The position numbers and the translations under genes are program-made. DNA of 64,000 nucleotides from Clostridium mediterraneense (lineage in GTDB: Bacteria > Bacillota > Clostridia > Clostridiales > Clostridiaceae), in assembly GCF_900091705.1 (NCBI RefSeq), contig NZ_LT594785.1:1530858-1594857 (forward strand), written 5' to 3'. Positions 9,056 through 18,896 of this stretch are shown here, piece after piece. The notes below the pieces were generated by a model, which was not told the origin of the DNA, searched no databases, and saw only the letters and a list, made by a program, of their open reading frames with translations. How positions within the stretch are numbered: the first letter of the stretch is position 1; each line of letters opens with the position of its first letter.

Positions 9056-10468
9056 CTAATATATACATTCTTCTTCATATTCTATAGGTGTTGATACTGG
9101 ATAAACTCCGCTTAAACATCCTAAACAGAATCCTCTTTCCTCAGATCCCCCTAAACTTTCTAATAAATTCTCTATACTTAAATATTCTAGTGAATCTACT
9201 CCTATCATATCTCTTATTTCTTCTAATGAATTATTAGCTCCAATAAGATCTTTTCTATATGGTGTATCTATTCCAAAATAACAAGGATATTTAACTACTG
9301 GAGAAGCAACTCTAAAGTGAACTTCTGTAGCTCCAGCTTTTCTTAAAGATTCAACTAAATGTTTAGATGTTGTTCCTCTTACAATAGAATCATCTATAAG
9401 AATTACTCTCTTTCCTTCTACATTTGGCTTTAAAGGATTTAACTTAACTGATACAGCTTTTTCTCTCATTTCTTGTTTTGGAGCAATAAATGTTCTACCA
9501 ACATATTTATTTTTAACAAATCCAATATCATAAGGTATTCCTGAAGCTTTTGAATATCCTACTGCTGAAGATACACCTGAATCTGGTACACCTATTACAA
9601 CATCTGCATCAATAGGATTCTGCTTATAAAGCATTGCTCCAGCATTAACTCTAGCTTTATGAACATTTACTCCATCTATAGTACTATCTGGTCTAGCAAA
9701 ATAAATATATTCAAAAGCACATGTTTCACATTTAGTTTTTTCAGAATATGTTATACTTTCTAACCCATTTTCAGATATTACAACCATTTCTCCAGCTCTT
9801 ACATCTCTAATAAATTCTGCTCCAATTGCATCTAATGCACAACTTTCTGAGCAAATTATATAATTATCATTAATCTTTCCTATACAAAGAGGTCTAATTC
9901 CATGTGGATCTCTTACACCTATTAATTTATCTTTAGTTGATATTACTAATGCAAATGATCCTCTAACTGCTTGTACTGTACTATAAATAGCTTTTACTAT
10001 ACCTTTTTTTGCACTTCTTGCTATAAGACTCATTAAAATTTCTGTATCACTATTTGTATGGAATACATATCCTGAATCTTCTAATAACTCTCTTATAACA
10101 CCTGCATTAACTAAGCTACCATTATTAGCTATAGATATAGTCCCTAATTTTGTTGAACTTACAAGTGGTTGAGCACTTTCAATTGTAGGTTCTTTTTCAG
10201 ATGAATATTTTACATGACCAACAGCTATATAACCTTCTAATTTACTTAAGTCCCCCTCTTTAAAAGTATCTGTTAAAAGTCCAAGTCCTTTTTGAATACT
10301 TATTTCTTCTCCATTTGAAGTTGCAATTCCTGCACTTTCTTGTCCTCTATGCTGAAGCGCATATAACGCATAATAAGCATAACTAGCAACATCTATATCT
10401 TTATTTTTAGAAAAAATTCCAAATACCCCACATTCATCTTGTAACTTATCATTTATAGTATCATACAT
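9056..10468 (-). CDS. purF: Amidophosphoribosyltransferase
   Basis: Commits PRPP to purine synthesis by transferring the glutamine amide nitrogen to give phosphoribosylamine. 470 residues. The class II glutaminase nucleophile is Cys13, after a 12-residue propeptide (MYDTINDKLQDE) that would be removed. The PRPP-binding IDDSIVRGTTS motif lies near residue 355. Cysteines in CETCAF and CLGC near the end match the Bacillus-type 4Fe-4S cluster ligands, so this is the oxygen-sensitive, cluster-bearing form. RBS AAGGGG precedes the ATG. In PurF families purine nucleotides act as feedback inhibitors. Confidence 0.98.
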   Translation of the reverse strand: MYDTINDKLQDECGVFGIFSKNKDIDVASYAYYALYALQHRGQESAGIATSNGEEISIQKGLGLLTDTFKEGDLSKLEGYIAVGHVKYSSEKEPTIESAQPLVSSTKLGTISIANNGSLVNAGVIRELLEDSGYVFHTNSDTEILMSLIARSAKKGIVKAIYSTVQAVRGSFALVISTKDKLIGVRDPHGIRPLCIGKINDNYIICSESCALDAIGAEFIRDVRAGEMVVISENGLESITYSEKTKCETCAFEYIYFARPDSTIDGVNVHKARVNAGAMLYKQNPIDADVVIGVPDSGVSSAVGYSKASGIPYDIGFVKNKYVGRTFIAPKQEMREKAVSVKLNPLKPNVEGKRVILIDDSIVRGTTSKHLVESLRKAGATEVHFRVASPVVKYPCYFGIDTPYRKDLIGANNSLEEIRDMIGVDSLEYLSIENLLESLGGSEERGFCLGCLSGVYPVSTPIEYEEECIY

Positions 10469-10501
10469 AAATTAACATCCCCTTTTATAAAAAATTAACT
10501 A

Positions 10502-11209
10502 CTACTTACTAATTCTATTTAAAATTTCTGTATAAGCTCCTTGTATATCACCTAAATCTCTTCTAAATCTATCTTTATCTAATTTTTCATTAGTTGTAGC
10601 ATCCCAAAATCTGCATGTGTCAGGAGATATTTCATCTGCAAGAACTACTCTACCATCCTTAGTTCTTCCAAATTCAATTTTAAAATCTATTAACTTTACA
10701 TTCTTTTCAACAAAAAATTGCTTTAAAAGCTCATTTATCTTAGCTGTCATACTATAAATTTGATCAAGTTCTTCAAAAGTTGTTGCTCCTATTCCTACAG
10801 CATGATAATCATTTATTAAAGGATCTCCTAATTCATCGTCTTTATATGAAAGTTCAAATACAGTTGTTTTTAACTCAAATCCTTCTTTTAAACCTAATCT
10901 TTTAGCCATACTTCCAGCCGCAACATTTCTAACTATAACTTCTAATGGAATAATCTCTACCTTTTCGCATAATTGCTCTCTATCATTTAATTTTTCTATA
11001 AAGTGTGTTTTTACACCATTTTCTTTTAACATATCAAAAATTACTGTTGTTATAGAATTATTAAGAACACCTTTATTTCCTATTTCAGCTTTCTTTTCTC
11101 CATTAAACGCTGTTGCATCATCTTTATAATATATAACTACCTTATCTTCACTATCTGTTCTATATATCTTCTTTGCTTTTCCTTCATATAATAACTCTCT
11201 TTTTTCCAT
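10502..11209 (-). CDS. purC: SAICAR synthetase
   Basis: Condenses CAIR with aspartate using ATP to form SAICAR. The 235 residues are close to the 240 of Bacillus PurC. Recognisable elements are [11 protein letters not shown] at the N-terminus, [12 protein letters not shown], the [15 protein letters not shown] segment and [13 protein letters not shown] near residue 190. The start ATG overlaps the purE stop codon by one base, so the two are likely coupled. The RBS (AAGGGATAG, within the end of purE) is weaker than at the neighbouring genes. The next enzyme, PurB, is not encoded in the window. Confidence 0.97.
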   Translation of the reverse strand: MEKRELLYEGKAKKIYRTDSEDKVVIYYKDDATAFNGEKKAEIGNKGVLNNSITTVIFDMLKENGVKTHFIEKLNDREQLCEKVEIIPLEVIVRNVAAGSMAKRLGLKEGFELKTTVFELSYKDDELGDPLINDYHAVGIGATTFEELDQIYSMTAKINELLKQFFVEKNVKLIDFKIEFGRTKDGRVVLADEISPDTCRFWDATTNEKLDKDRFRRDLGDIQGAYTEILNRISK

Positions 11210-11688
11210 TATAATTCTATCCCTTCACCATTATCTTTTATAAATTTTTCTTTCATTTCTTTTCTATATAAATTAAGTCTTTCTTTTATATCTTCGTATT
11301 TTATTGAAAGCATTTGAATAGCTAACATTCCAGCATTATAACTATTATTTATACCAACTGTAGCAACTGGTATAGACTTAGGCATTTGAACTATAGAATA
11401 TAAAGAATCTAATCCATTTATAGCTCCATTTATAGGTACTCCTATTACAGGTAAAGTTGTTTGTGAAGCTATAACCCCTGGAAGATGTGCTGCAAGTCCT
11501 GCTCCAGCAATAATTACTTCACACCCTTGTCCTTCTATATCCTTTATAGTTTCAACTAATTTTTCAGGAACTCTATGAGCTGATAAGATAAAAGCTTTAT
11601 ACTCTATTTCAAACTCCTTTAATGCATTAGCTGCACCCTTCATAATTTCTGTATCTGATTTACTTCCGAAAAATATTGCAACCTTCAT
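11209..11688 (-). CDS. purE: N5-CAIR mutase (PurE)
   Basis: Produces CAIR. 159 residues with GSKSD (8-12), SAHRVP (36-41), [11 protein letters not shown] and [12 protein letters not shown], all signatures of class I (bacterial) PurE, which normally needs the ATP-grasp partner PurK to make N5-CAIR. No purK is present in this operon. Either it is elsewhere or this PurE works without it; the sequence shown does not decide. The ATG at 11688 follows AAGGAGGG. It is 46 nt downstream of purL, in the same operon. Confidence 0.96.
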   Translation of the reverse strand: MKVAIFFGSKSDTEIMKGAANALKEFEIEYKAFILSAHRVPEKLVETIKDIEGQGCEVIIAGAGLAAHLPGVIASQTTLPVIGVPINGAINGLDSLYSIVQMPKSIPVATVGINNSYNAGMLAIQMLSIKYEDIKERLNLYRKEMKEKFIKDNGEGIEL

Positions 11689-11734
11689 AAATACCCTCCT
11701 TAAATTCTCTTATTTTTTATATTAAAATTAAAAT

Positions 11735-14700
11735 CTACTTAAAATAATTAACACCAGCTTCAAAGATCTTCTGATCAAATTTTCCTGGAATATTTTTATA
11801 TAAATCTTCACCTATTCTTTCTGAATGTCCCATTTTTCCAAGAACTCTTCCATCTACACTTGTTATTCCTTCTATCGCTAAAATTGAACCATTTGGATTA
11901 AATGGCATATTCATTGTGGCCTTACCTTCTAAATCAACATATTGAGTTGCTACTTGTCCATTTTTTATCATTGTTTCTAATACTTCTTTTGAAGCTACAA
12001 ATCTTCCTTCACCATGTGATATAGGTATTTGATGTATATTTCCAGTATTTACATTTGCAAACCATGGTGATAAATTTGAGCTTATTCTTGTATTTATTAT
12101 AGAACTCATATGTCTTCCTATATTGTTATAAGTTAAAGTTGGCATTTCCTCATTAATATCTATAATCTTTCCATAAGGTACAAGTCCTAATTTAATAAGT
12201 GCTTGGAAGCCATTACAAATCCCTAAAATAAGCCCTTCTCTATTTTCTAATAAATCAGTTACAGCATTCTTTATTTTTTCATTTCTAAATACAGTAGCTA
12301 TAAATTTAGCTGAACCATCTGGTTCATCTCCTGCTGAAAATCCACCTGGAATCATTATTATTTGAGATTTTCTTATTTCTTTTTCTAATTCATCTATTGA
12401 TTCTTCTAAAGCTTCTTTCGTCATATTTCTAAAAATTAATTCCTTGACCTCAGCTCCAGCTCTTTCAAATGCCTTCTTACTATCATACTCACAGTTAGTT
12501 CCTGGGAATGTAGGTATTATAACTCTTGGCTTTTCAACTTTATAACTAGCTTTTTTAACTCTATTATCTCTAAATTCAATATTTTTAACATCAAGATTTA
12601 CATCTTCTGTTTTTACTCTGAAAACACTACGTAGTTTTTCTTCTAATGACTCTATAAGCTCATCTATCTCAAATTTTTCTTCAAATATTTTTATGATATT
12701 TTCATCTGTTGTCTCACCTATAACTTTATAATTAAGTCCATCTAACATAGATGTATCAAAATCATTTCTAACTTCTAAAATTACTGATCCATAGTTTGAT
12801 TCAAATAATTCATTAACTTCTAAACTATTATTTAATTTAAATCCTATCTTATTTCCAATAGCCATTTTTATTATAGCTTCACAAATACCAGCAAATTTAA
12901 CTGAATTCATTGATAGAATCATATTTTGTTTATTTAATTTATAGATCATATTCATATTCTTTTTAAATTCTTCTATATTTAATAACTCTTCATCATTTCT
13001 ATTAGTTTTTAAATAAATAAGCTTTGAATTTCTTTCTTTTAATTCTGAAGAAACAACATTTTTATTTTTTTCAACCGCTACAGCAAATGAAACAAGTGTT
13101 GGAGGAACATCTATTTCACCAAAACTTCCTGACATTGAATCCTTTCCACCTACAGCTGGAAGATTTAAATCTATTTGGGCTCTAAAAGCTCCTAAAAGTG
13201 CTGCAAATGGTTTTCCCCATCTTTCTTTATCTGTTCCAAGCTTTTCAAAATATTCTTGTAGTGTTAATCTAACTTTATTAAAGTCTCCACCCATACTTAC
13301 TATCTTTGTTACAGATTCTATAATGCTGTAGTAAGCTCCATGAAATGGACTCCATGTTGATAAATATGGATTAAAGCCTGATGACATAAGAGTACAGTCT
13401 TTACTATATCCATCTAAAACTGGTATTTTACAAGCCATACCTTCTGCTGGAGTAAGTTGATACTTTCCACCAAGCGGCATTAATATTGATCCTGTTCCTA
13501 TAGTTCCATCGAATCTTTCTACTAACCCCTTTTGTAAACTAACATTTATATCTTTTATAGTATTTATTACTTCTTTTCTTATGTTTTTAATATTTTTCTT
13601 TTTAAAATAATTTTCCTCTTCTTTAGGTTCTACAACTTTAACCTGTGTAACTTGTTTAGCTCCATTAGTATTTAAAAATTCTCTTTTTAACTTAACTATT
13701 GTTTCTCCATTCCAGCTCATACTCATATATCCTGTATCTGTAACCTTAGCAACAACAGTAGCTTCTAAATTCTCTTTTTCAGCTAACTCTTTAAATTTTT
13801 CTATGTCTTTTTCTCTAACAACAACAGCCATTCTTTCTTGTGATTCTGATATAGCAAGTTCTGTTCCATCAAGGCCTGCATACTTTTTAGGAATTAAATC
13901 TAAGTTTATATCTAAGGAATCACAAAGTTCTCCAATAGCAACTGACACTCCACCTGCCCCAAAATCATTACATCTTTTTATAAGAGTTGTAACTTCTTTA
14001 TTTCTAAATAATCTTTGGATCTTTCTTTCTGTTGGAGCATTACCTTTTTGCACTTCTGCCCCACATAATTCTATAGATTCAGTATTATGCTCTTTAGATG
14101 ATCCTGTTGCTCCTCCACAACCGTCTCTACCAGTTTTTCCACCAAGAAGTATAATTACATCTCCTACAATTGGTGTTTCTCTAATTACATTTTCTTTTGG
14201 AGCTGCTCCTATAACTGCTCCTACTTCCATTCTTTTTGCCATATATCCACTATGGTATATTTCTCTAACTTCACCTGTTGCAAGTCCAATTTGATTTCCA
14301 TACGAACTATATCCATGTGCTGCCCCAAGTGTTATAGTTCTTTGTGGTAATTTACCTTCTATAGTATCTGATATAGGAACTGTTGGATCTGCACTTCCTG
14401 TTATTCTCATAGCTTGATATACATATGTTCTACCTGAAAGAGGATCTCTTATTGCTCCCCCTAAACATGTTGCAGCTCCTCCAAAAGGTTCTATCTCCGT
14501 TGGATGATTATGTGTTTCATTTTTAAACATAACTAAATAATCTTCAAATCCATTACCTGTTTCTATTTTTACATTTATTGAGCAAGCATTTATCTCTTCA
14601 GATACATCTAAATCATCTAAGATTCCTCTTTTTCTCATTTCCTTCATAGATATAACTGCTATATCCATAAGTGTTATATCACGCTCTTTATCTTCATAAA

Positions 14701-15466
14701 CAAACTTTCTGCTTTCCTTATATCTTTTTAAAGTTTTAACTAATTCTTTTGTATATACTCCTTCTTCTATTTCAATATTTTCTATTGAAGTTTGGAAAGT
14801 AGTATGTCTACAATGATCTGACCAATAAGTATCTATTACTTTTATCTCTGTTATTGTAGGATTTCTTTCCTCTGATTTAAAATAATCTCTTACAAGCTTT
14901 AGGTCATCTAAACTCATAGCTAAAGAATTTCTTTTATGAAAATCTTTTAGATTCTCTAAATCATAATCCATAAAGCCTTCTAAAATTTCTACCTTCTCTG
15001 GAATTGAATATTTTAAATCAAATTCTTTACTTAAAGGGGCAACTTCCTTAGAATCAACAAAATTTATATAATAATTTTTTATGCTATTTATTTCTTCTTT
15101 GTTTAAGTTACCCCTTAATATAATGATTTTAGAAGTCTTAGTTTCAATTCTTCTACCTTCATTTAATATAGCAAAACATTCACTAGCAGCATCAGCTCTT
15201 TGATCGTATTGACCTGGTAAATATTCTACACCAAAAGCTATTTCTTTATCTGAGATAACAAACTTTTCTTTATAAATCTTATCAATAGGTGGCTCACTAA
15301 TAATCCCTTCTATTCCATTTAAGTCTTTACCCTTAAATGTATATTTATTTAAAACTCTTACATTTTCTAAGCTTTCCACTCCTAAATTTTTTCTAAAATC
15401 ATCTAATAAATTTTGGGCTTCTATATCAAACCCTCTCTTTTTTTCTACAAAAAACACACTTATCAT
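11735..15466 (-). CDS. purL: FGAM synthetase, large single-chain type
   Basis: Converts FGAR plus glutamine and ATP to FGAM. It is the fused large form (about 1,243 residues), unlike the three-protein PurSQL of Bacillus. The central region carries the two AIR-synthetase-like halves (for example SDHCRHTTF, KNETHNHPTEIEPFGGAATCLGG, then PAVGGKDSMSGSF). The last 260 residues are a class I glutaminase with FPGTNCEYD, IPGGFSAGDEPDGSAKF, the nucleophile Cys in GICNGFQ and the catalytic His in SHGEGRF. An ATG at 15481 would add five residues (MWRVC), but the RBS GGAGGG lies within that extension, 6 nt before the ATG at 15466, so 15466 is the true start. It is the first gene of the purine operon. Confidence 0.97.
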   Translation of the reverse strand: MISVFFVEKKRGFDIEAQNLLDDFRKNLGVESLENVRVLNKYTFKGKDLNGIEGIISEPPIDKIYKEKFVISDKEIAFGVEYLPGQYDQRADAASECFAILNEGRRIETKTSKIIILRGNLNKEEINSIKNYYINFVDSKEVAPLSKEFDLKYSIPEKVEILEGFMDYDLENLKDFHKRNSLAMSLDDLKLVRDYFKSEERNPTITEIKVIDTYWSDHCRHTTFQTSIENIEIEEGVYTKELVKTLKRYKESRKFVYEDKERDITLMDIAVISMKEMRKRGILDDLDVSEEINACSINVKIETGNGFEDYLVMFKNETHNHPTEIEPFGGAATCLGGAIRDPLSGRTYVYQAMRITGSADPTVPISDTIEGKLPQRTITLGAAHGYSSYGNQIGLATGEVREIYHSGYMAKRMEVGAVIGAAPKENVIRETPIVGDVIILLGGKTGRDGCGGATGSSKEHNTESIELCGAEVQKGNAPTERKIQRLFRNKEVTTLIKRCNDFGAGGVSVAIGELCDSLDINLDLIPKKYAGLDGTELAISESQERMAVVVREKDIEKFKELAEKENLEATVVAKVTDTGYMSMSWNGETIVKLKREFLNTNGAKQVTQVKVVEPKEEENYFKKKNIKNIRKEVINTIKDINVSLQKGLVERFDGTIGTGSILMPLGGKYQLTPAEGMACKIPVLDGYSKDCTLMSSGFNPYLSTWSPFHGAYYSIIESVTKIVSMGGDFNKVRLTLQEYFEKLGTDKERWGKPFAALLGAFRAQIDLNLPAVGGKDSMSGSFGEIDVPPTLVSFAVAVEKNKNVVSSELKERNSKLIYLKTNRNDEELLNIEEFKKNMNMIYKLNKQNMILSMNSVKFAGICEAIIKMAIGNKIGFKLNNSLEVNELFESNYGSVILEVRNDFDTSMLDGLNYKVIGETTDENIIKIFEEKFEIDELIESLEEKLRSVFRVKTEDVNLDVKNIEFRDNRVKKASYKVEKPRVIIPTFPGTNCEYDSKKAFERAGAEVKELIFRNMTKEALEESIDELEKEIRKSQIIMIPGGFSAGDEPDGSAKFIATVFRNEKIKNAVTDLLENREGLILGICNGFQALIKLGLVPYGKIIDINEEMPTLTYNNIGRHMSSIINTRISSNLSPWFANVNTGNIHQIPISHGEGRFVASKEVLETMIKNGQVATQYVDLEGKATMNMPFNPNGSILAIEGITSVDGRVLGKMGHSERIGEDLYKNIPGKFDQKIFEAGVNYFK

Positions 15467-15482
15467 ACAAACCCTCCACATA

Positions 15483-15520
15483 ACGAACTTTATAAAAGAA
15501 CCAGAACTTATTATTCGTAT
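15483..15520 (-). promoter_or_regulatory. Pair of PurBox-like operators
   Basis: Two CGAA-centred sites match most positions of the Bacillus/Lactococcus PurBox (AWWWCCGAACWWT). They lie in opposite orientation, with cores at 15484-15488 (plus strand) and 15513-15517 (minus strand). The 29-30-bp centre spacing is close to that of paired PurBoxes in Bacillus. They lie in the purL leader, suggesting control by a PurR-type regulator (inference). Confidence 0.5.
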
Positions 15521-15529
15521 TATGAATAT

Positions 15530-15558
15530 AGATTACCATTTAAAGGTTAAAAAGTCAA
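15530..15558 (-). promoter_or_regulatory. Promoter of the purine operon
   Basis: On the minus strand a TTGACT -35 box (15558-15553) and a TAATCT -10 box (15535-15530) are 17 bp apart. This would give a leader of about 57 nt before purL. Confidence 0.6.
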
Positions 15559-15577
15559 ACATTTTATATAAAAAAAC

Positions 15578-15608
15578 AGCTTATAATTCGTAAATCGAAT
15601 TATAAGCT
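15578..15608 (-). terminator. Terminator of alr-like unit placed upstream of purL
   Basis: A 13-bp perfect stem (15578-15590 with 15596-15608). The loop is TAAAT, with an A-run at 15570-15576 that reads as a U-tail on the minus strand. It ends the alanine racemase gene and insulates the purine promoter. Confidence 0.88.
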
Positions 15609-15613
15609 ATAAA

Positions 15614-16660
15614 TTATTCTCTTATATATACCTTTTCAACATAACTATTTGATATAATTGGTGACATTTCTAACTTAAACTTATCATCTTTGTCGAATGA
15701 TGTAAAATCTATTATTGTAACATTCATATTAGGTTTTCCTAATACGCTAACAGGATTCCCATCCTTAAAGACGATAGGTCTTTCTTTAAATGATCTTACA
15801 AATGCTCTAACAACATCATATACAATGTTTTTATGTATTTCTCTTGTAACTCCAAGACCTTGAACATTTCCTACTGGTAATATTCCAACTGTCATATCTT
15901 TATTAGCCTTATAATTTGCTCCATATCCAACAGTTTCTCCAACCTTTACCTCACATACTGATACTGCTTTTGCATAATAATCAAATATTTTCTTAATTCC
16001 TTTTCCAGCTCCTATATATCCATATAGTAAATTACCAGCTCTAACAGCTGTAGTAAAATTAGCTGCTGAATTTAATTTATCATTTATTATTCCACTAGAT
16101 GCTAAACAATGTATATATTCTATTTCATTTTTATATTTTTCTACTGTTGATCTAAACAATTCTATTTGTTTTAATGTATATGCTTCATCTGCTGCTTTAT
16201 GTAAATGAGTATAAATTCCTTCTATTTTTATATTAGGATAATTTTCCTTTATAAGCTTTACAAATCCATCTAATTCATTTGGCTTTATTCCCATTCTATT
16301 CATGCCTGTATCTACATATATATGTACTCTATATTTATCATATTTTGAAACTGAATTTAATATTTCTTTATTGTCTATAGATAATATTAAATTTTTTCTA
16401 TTATTTTTAAAGCAGTCTTCTTGACATAACGGTGATAAAATTAAAACATCTTTATCATTTGTTACTTTATTTGCCTCTTCAATATCAGCAACTGCTATTA
16501 TATCTACTTTATCCTCTATGGCTTTACTTATTCCTTCTATTCCCAATCCATAGGCATCACCTTTAACAACACCTATAATTTTTTTACCAGAGGTAAGAGA
16601 TTTTATTACTTTTATGTTATTCTCTAATTTATTTAAATAAACCTCACACCAAAATTTCAT
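15614..16660 (-). CDS. alr: Alanine racemase
   Basis: PLP-dependent racemase supplying D-alanine for peptidoglycan. The PLP lysine is K33 in VVKGDAYGLG, and the second catalytic base is expected at Tyr246 in GETVGYGANY. TGMNRMGI (118-125), the LYGY segment and the late VLGKPNMNVTIIDFT, corresponding to the usual VLGRICMDMTMIDLT, support the call. At 348 residues it is shorter than the usual 370-390, and the late motif has diverged, so it could be a specialised or secondary racemase. RBS AAAGGAAAT precedes the ATG. Monocistronic. Confidence 0.88.
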   Translation of the reverse strand: MKFWCEVYLNKLENNIKVIKSLTSGKKIIGVVKGDAYGLGIEGISKAIEDKVDIIAVADIEEANKVTNDKDVLILSPLCQEDCFKNNRKNLILSIDNKEILNSVSKYDKYRVHIYVDTGMNRMGIKPNELDGFVKLIKENYPNIKIEGIYTHLHKAADEAYTLKQIELFRSTVEKYKNEIEYIHCLASSGIINDKLNSAANFTTAVRAGNLLYGYIGAGKGIKKIFDYYAKAVSVCEVKVGETVGYGANYKANKDMTVGILPVGNVQGLGVTREIHKNIVYDVVRAFVRSFKERPIVFKDGNPVSVLGKPNMNVTIIDFTSFDKDDKFKLEMSPIISNSYVEKVYIRE

Positions 16661-16771
16661 TGTCTATTTCCTTTCAAACCGAATCTTCTTTAATGTTTTT
16701 TAATCGTATTATAACATATAAGAAAAATAAATTCATCGTTCAAAAATAGTTAACATATTTAATATAATAAA

Positions 16772-16802
16772 AATAGGTTGTCTTAATTAAAAGACAGCCT
16801 AT
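16772..16802 (-). terminator. Terminator of the nfeD-SPFH operon
   Basis: A 12-bp stem with one G-T pair (16772-16784 with 16791-16802) just after the SPFH gene, with A-rich flanks giving a U-tail on the minus strand. Confidence 0.75.
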
Positions 16803-16822
16803 AAAATCTATATTTTATTTAA

Positions 16823-17767
16823 TTATTTATTATTTCCTTTTAAAATTTCAGCAATAGCAGAAATACTTCCTAAAGATGATAAAGTTTCATTTGGTAAAAT
16901 TAACTTATTCGCTGGATTATTAGCCATTTCTTTAAGAGCTTCTACTTGTTTTAAAGCTATTACAGTTTCATTTGTTCCAGATTTAATTATAGATTGGTTT
17001 ACTATTTCTATAGCCTTCGCCTCTGCTTGTGATATAGCCGCTATCGCCTTAGCCTTACCCTCTGCTTCTAATAATTGAGATTCCCTTAAACCTTCAGCTC
17101 TTCTTATATTTGCTTCCTTTTCAGCCTCAGCTCTTAAAATCTTAGATTGTTTTTCCCCCTCAGCCTTAGCAATCTCACTTTGTTTCATCCCCTCTGCTTG
17201 AAGAACAAGAGCTCTTTTATCTCTTTCAGCTTTCATTTGCTTTTCCATAGCATCTTGTATTTCTCTTGGTGGCATAATATTTTTTATTTCAACTGAAAGT
17301 ATCTTTATACCATAAGCATCTGTAATTTCATCTATTATTTTTAATAGCTCTAGGTTTATTGTATCTCTACCTGATAATACTTCATCTAAACTCATATTAC
17401 CAACTATATTTCTCATATTAGTAATTGTAGAATAAACTATTCCTGACTTATAATCTTCTATATTATAAACTGCATCTTTAGCATTTAAAACCTTATAGAA
17501 TATTACATTATCAATTTGTATATTTACATTATCCTTTGTAATAACAGTCTGTGGTTGTATATCTAAAATCTGTTGTTTTGTAGAAATTTTCTTTCTAACA
17601 AAATCAACAAAAGGTATAACCATATGCCACCCTGGTTGTAATATTTTATTAAATTGCCCAAACCTTTCTAAAATATAAACATGTCCAGTATTAACAATCT
17701 TAATACTAGAAGCTAAAATAATTAATACTAAAATAACTAAAACAGAAATTACTATAATAGATACCAT
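16823..17767 (-). CDS. SPFH/Band 7 (stomatin-like) membrane protein
   Basis: 314 residues: one N-terminal transmembrane segment (about 4-26), then the SPFH domain (about 27-190, including GHVYILERFGQFN, QPGWHMVIPFVD and TKDNVNIQIDNV). A long Ala/Glu/Lys/Arg-rich coiled coil follows (about 190-260), with a short hydrophobic end. Proteins of this type form ring-like scaffolds in membrane microdomains. The partner NfeD-like gene lies 18 nt upstream, the classic slipin-NfeD arrangement, so both probably act together in the membrane. RBS AAGGGGG precedes the ATG. Confidence 0.92.
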   Translation of the reverse strand: MVSIIVISVLVILVLIILASSIKIVNTGHVYILERFGQFNKILQPGWHMVIPFVDFVRKKISTKQQILDIQPQTVITKDNVNIQIDNVIFYKVLNAKDAVYNIEDYKSGIVYSTITNMRNIVGNMSLDEVLSGRDTINLELLKIIDEITDAYGIKILSVEIKNIMPPREIQDAMEKQMKAERDKRALVLQAEGMKQSEIAKAEGEKQSKILRAEAEKEANIRRAEGLRESQLLEAEGKAKAIAAISQAEAKAIEIVNQSIIKSGTNETVIALKQVEALKEMANNPANKLILPNETLSSLGSISAIAEILKGNNK

Positions 17768-17785
17768 AATTGTCCCCCTTATTTC

Positions 17786-18199
17786 TTAAATTCTTTTTAT
17801 TATAATTTTATTTCCTTCTATTGAAATTATCTTTACCTTTTCACCTTTTTTAATCCTTTCTTCACTCTTAAATGTCCAATATACTCCATCTAATTTTAAT
17901 TTACCTTCCTTAGCAATATCTTCTTCTAAGATAATTTCTTTTCCTATATAAGATTCTTCCCTAGTTTTAGTTTCTACTTTGTTCATATCTAAATGCTTTC
18001 TTATAATAGGATATATCAAAAATATAAACATAACTCCAACTAAACCAAAAATAATTATTTGACTTATTACACTAGTGTTTATCATCGCTAATATTAAAGC
18101 TACTAAAGCTCCTATTGAAAATCCTGAAAATAAGAAATCTGAAGTAACAAGATCTATCATAATTGCTAGTACTATAACTGCTAACCATAACCACTCCAT
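17786..18199 (-). CDS. NfeD-like membrane protein
   Basis: 137 residues. Hydrophobic segments occupy about residues 3-75, probably three transmembrane helices. A C-terminal OB-fold-like domain follows (about 80-137, starting YIGKEIILEEDIAKEG and ending in GNKIIIKRI). This is the short NfeD form that lacks the protease domain. In the family it partners with the SPFH protein encoded directly downstream. The ATG at 18199 follows GAGGTGA. It is the first gene of the two-gene operon, and the 139-bp gap upstream holds no gene. Confidence 0.9.
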   Translation of the reverse strand: MEWLWLAVIVLAIMIDLVTSDFLFSGFSIGALVALILAMINTSVISQIIIFGLVGVMFIFLIYPIIRKHLDMNKVETKTREESYIGKEIILEEDIAKEGKLKLDGVYWTFKSEERIKKGEKVKIISIEGNKIIIKRI

Positions 18200-18338
18200 T
18201 TAATCACCTCATTCCATTTTATTCACCATCTACTCTATACAGTTCCAAAATTATATATTTAATATATGTATATTTTCTCATATAAATTTAAGTACATTTT
18301 TATAAAAATAAATTTCAACTTAAAATAAGTACTATTTT

Positions 18339-18764
18339 TTATTTATATATATCTACTATCATACCTTGTATCTCATCAACTGTTGCAGCTATATTAAGAG
18401 TTTCCTTTTCCTGATTAAGTAATTCTTGTGTAAGCTGCTCAAGTTTACTATCTACCATCTCAACAGTTATAAAATATTGAGTTTGCCAAAAACTAATATC
18501 TTTTTTAACTTTATACATATGTTCTAAAACATTTTCTAAATATTCTTTTATCATTTTTTTATATGCTTTAACATCTGCATATGATTTAGTAATAATAAGT
18601 CTATTACCTTTTGATTTAATACTATTCATCATCTTTTTAAGTTCTTCACTAGATTTTTTATCATTAGCATGATTAAAACTTTGAGAGAAATCTTTCTTTA
18701 TTAAAGTTTTATTTTCATTTTTATTACTTATAATACTTGGTATATTTCTATTCCTAATTTCCAT
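18339..18764 (-). CDS. YaaR family (DUF327) protein
   Basis: 141 residues, matching in length and pattern the YaaR/DUF327 family found near recR and holB in Bacillus. It has a polar N-terminus, then a helical stretch with LKKMMNSIKSKGNRLIITKS, KAYKKMIKEYLENVLEHMYKVKKD, and a VDSKLEQLTQELLNQEKE helix followed by DEIQGMIVDIYK. The function of the family is unknown; no enzyme motif is visible. It is probably all-helical and cytoplasmic. ATG at 18764 after AAGGAGGAG. It stands alone here rather than in the recR region. Confidence 0.8.
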   Translation of the reverse strand: MEIRNRNIPSIISNKNENKTLIKKDFSQSFNHANDKKSSEELKKMMNSIKSKGNRLIITKSYADVKAYKKMIKEYLENVLEHMYKVKKDISFWQTQYFITVEMVDSKLEQLTQELLNQEKETLNIAATVDEIQGMIVDIYK

Positions 18765-18855
18765 AATTCTCCTCCTTTTACTCTATTATATATCTAATTA
18801 AAATTTATTGATAATAAAAATACGTTAATTAATATTTAAATTTCTATAAAAATTA

Positions 18856-18883
18856 AAGGAGTTATCCTTTTAGATAACTCCTT
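18856..18883 (-). terminator. Terminator of the cvfB-like gene
   Basis: An 11-bp perfect stem (18856-18866 with 18873-18883) with a 6-nt loop, just after the CvfB-like stop codon. Confidence 0.78.
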
Positions 18884-18896
18884 ATAATATTATTAA

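Noticed and set aside
13803-14294. A 163-codon open frame on the plus strand inside purL
   Set aside because: It is a mirror of the purL coding sequence on the opposite strand, has no RBS of its own and no recognisable protein.
15481-15481. The upstream ATG as purL start
   Set aside because: It would place the RBS GGAGGG inside the coding region; the ATG at 15466 has correct spacing.
15481-15613. A possible purine riboswitch upstream of purL
   Set aside because: The usual TCTACC and paired-arm elements of the purine aptamer are missing; a promoter and two PurBox-like sites explain the region better.
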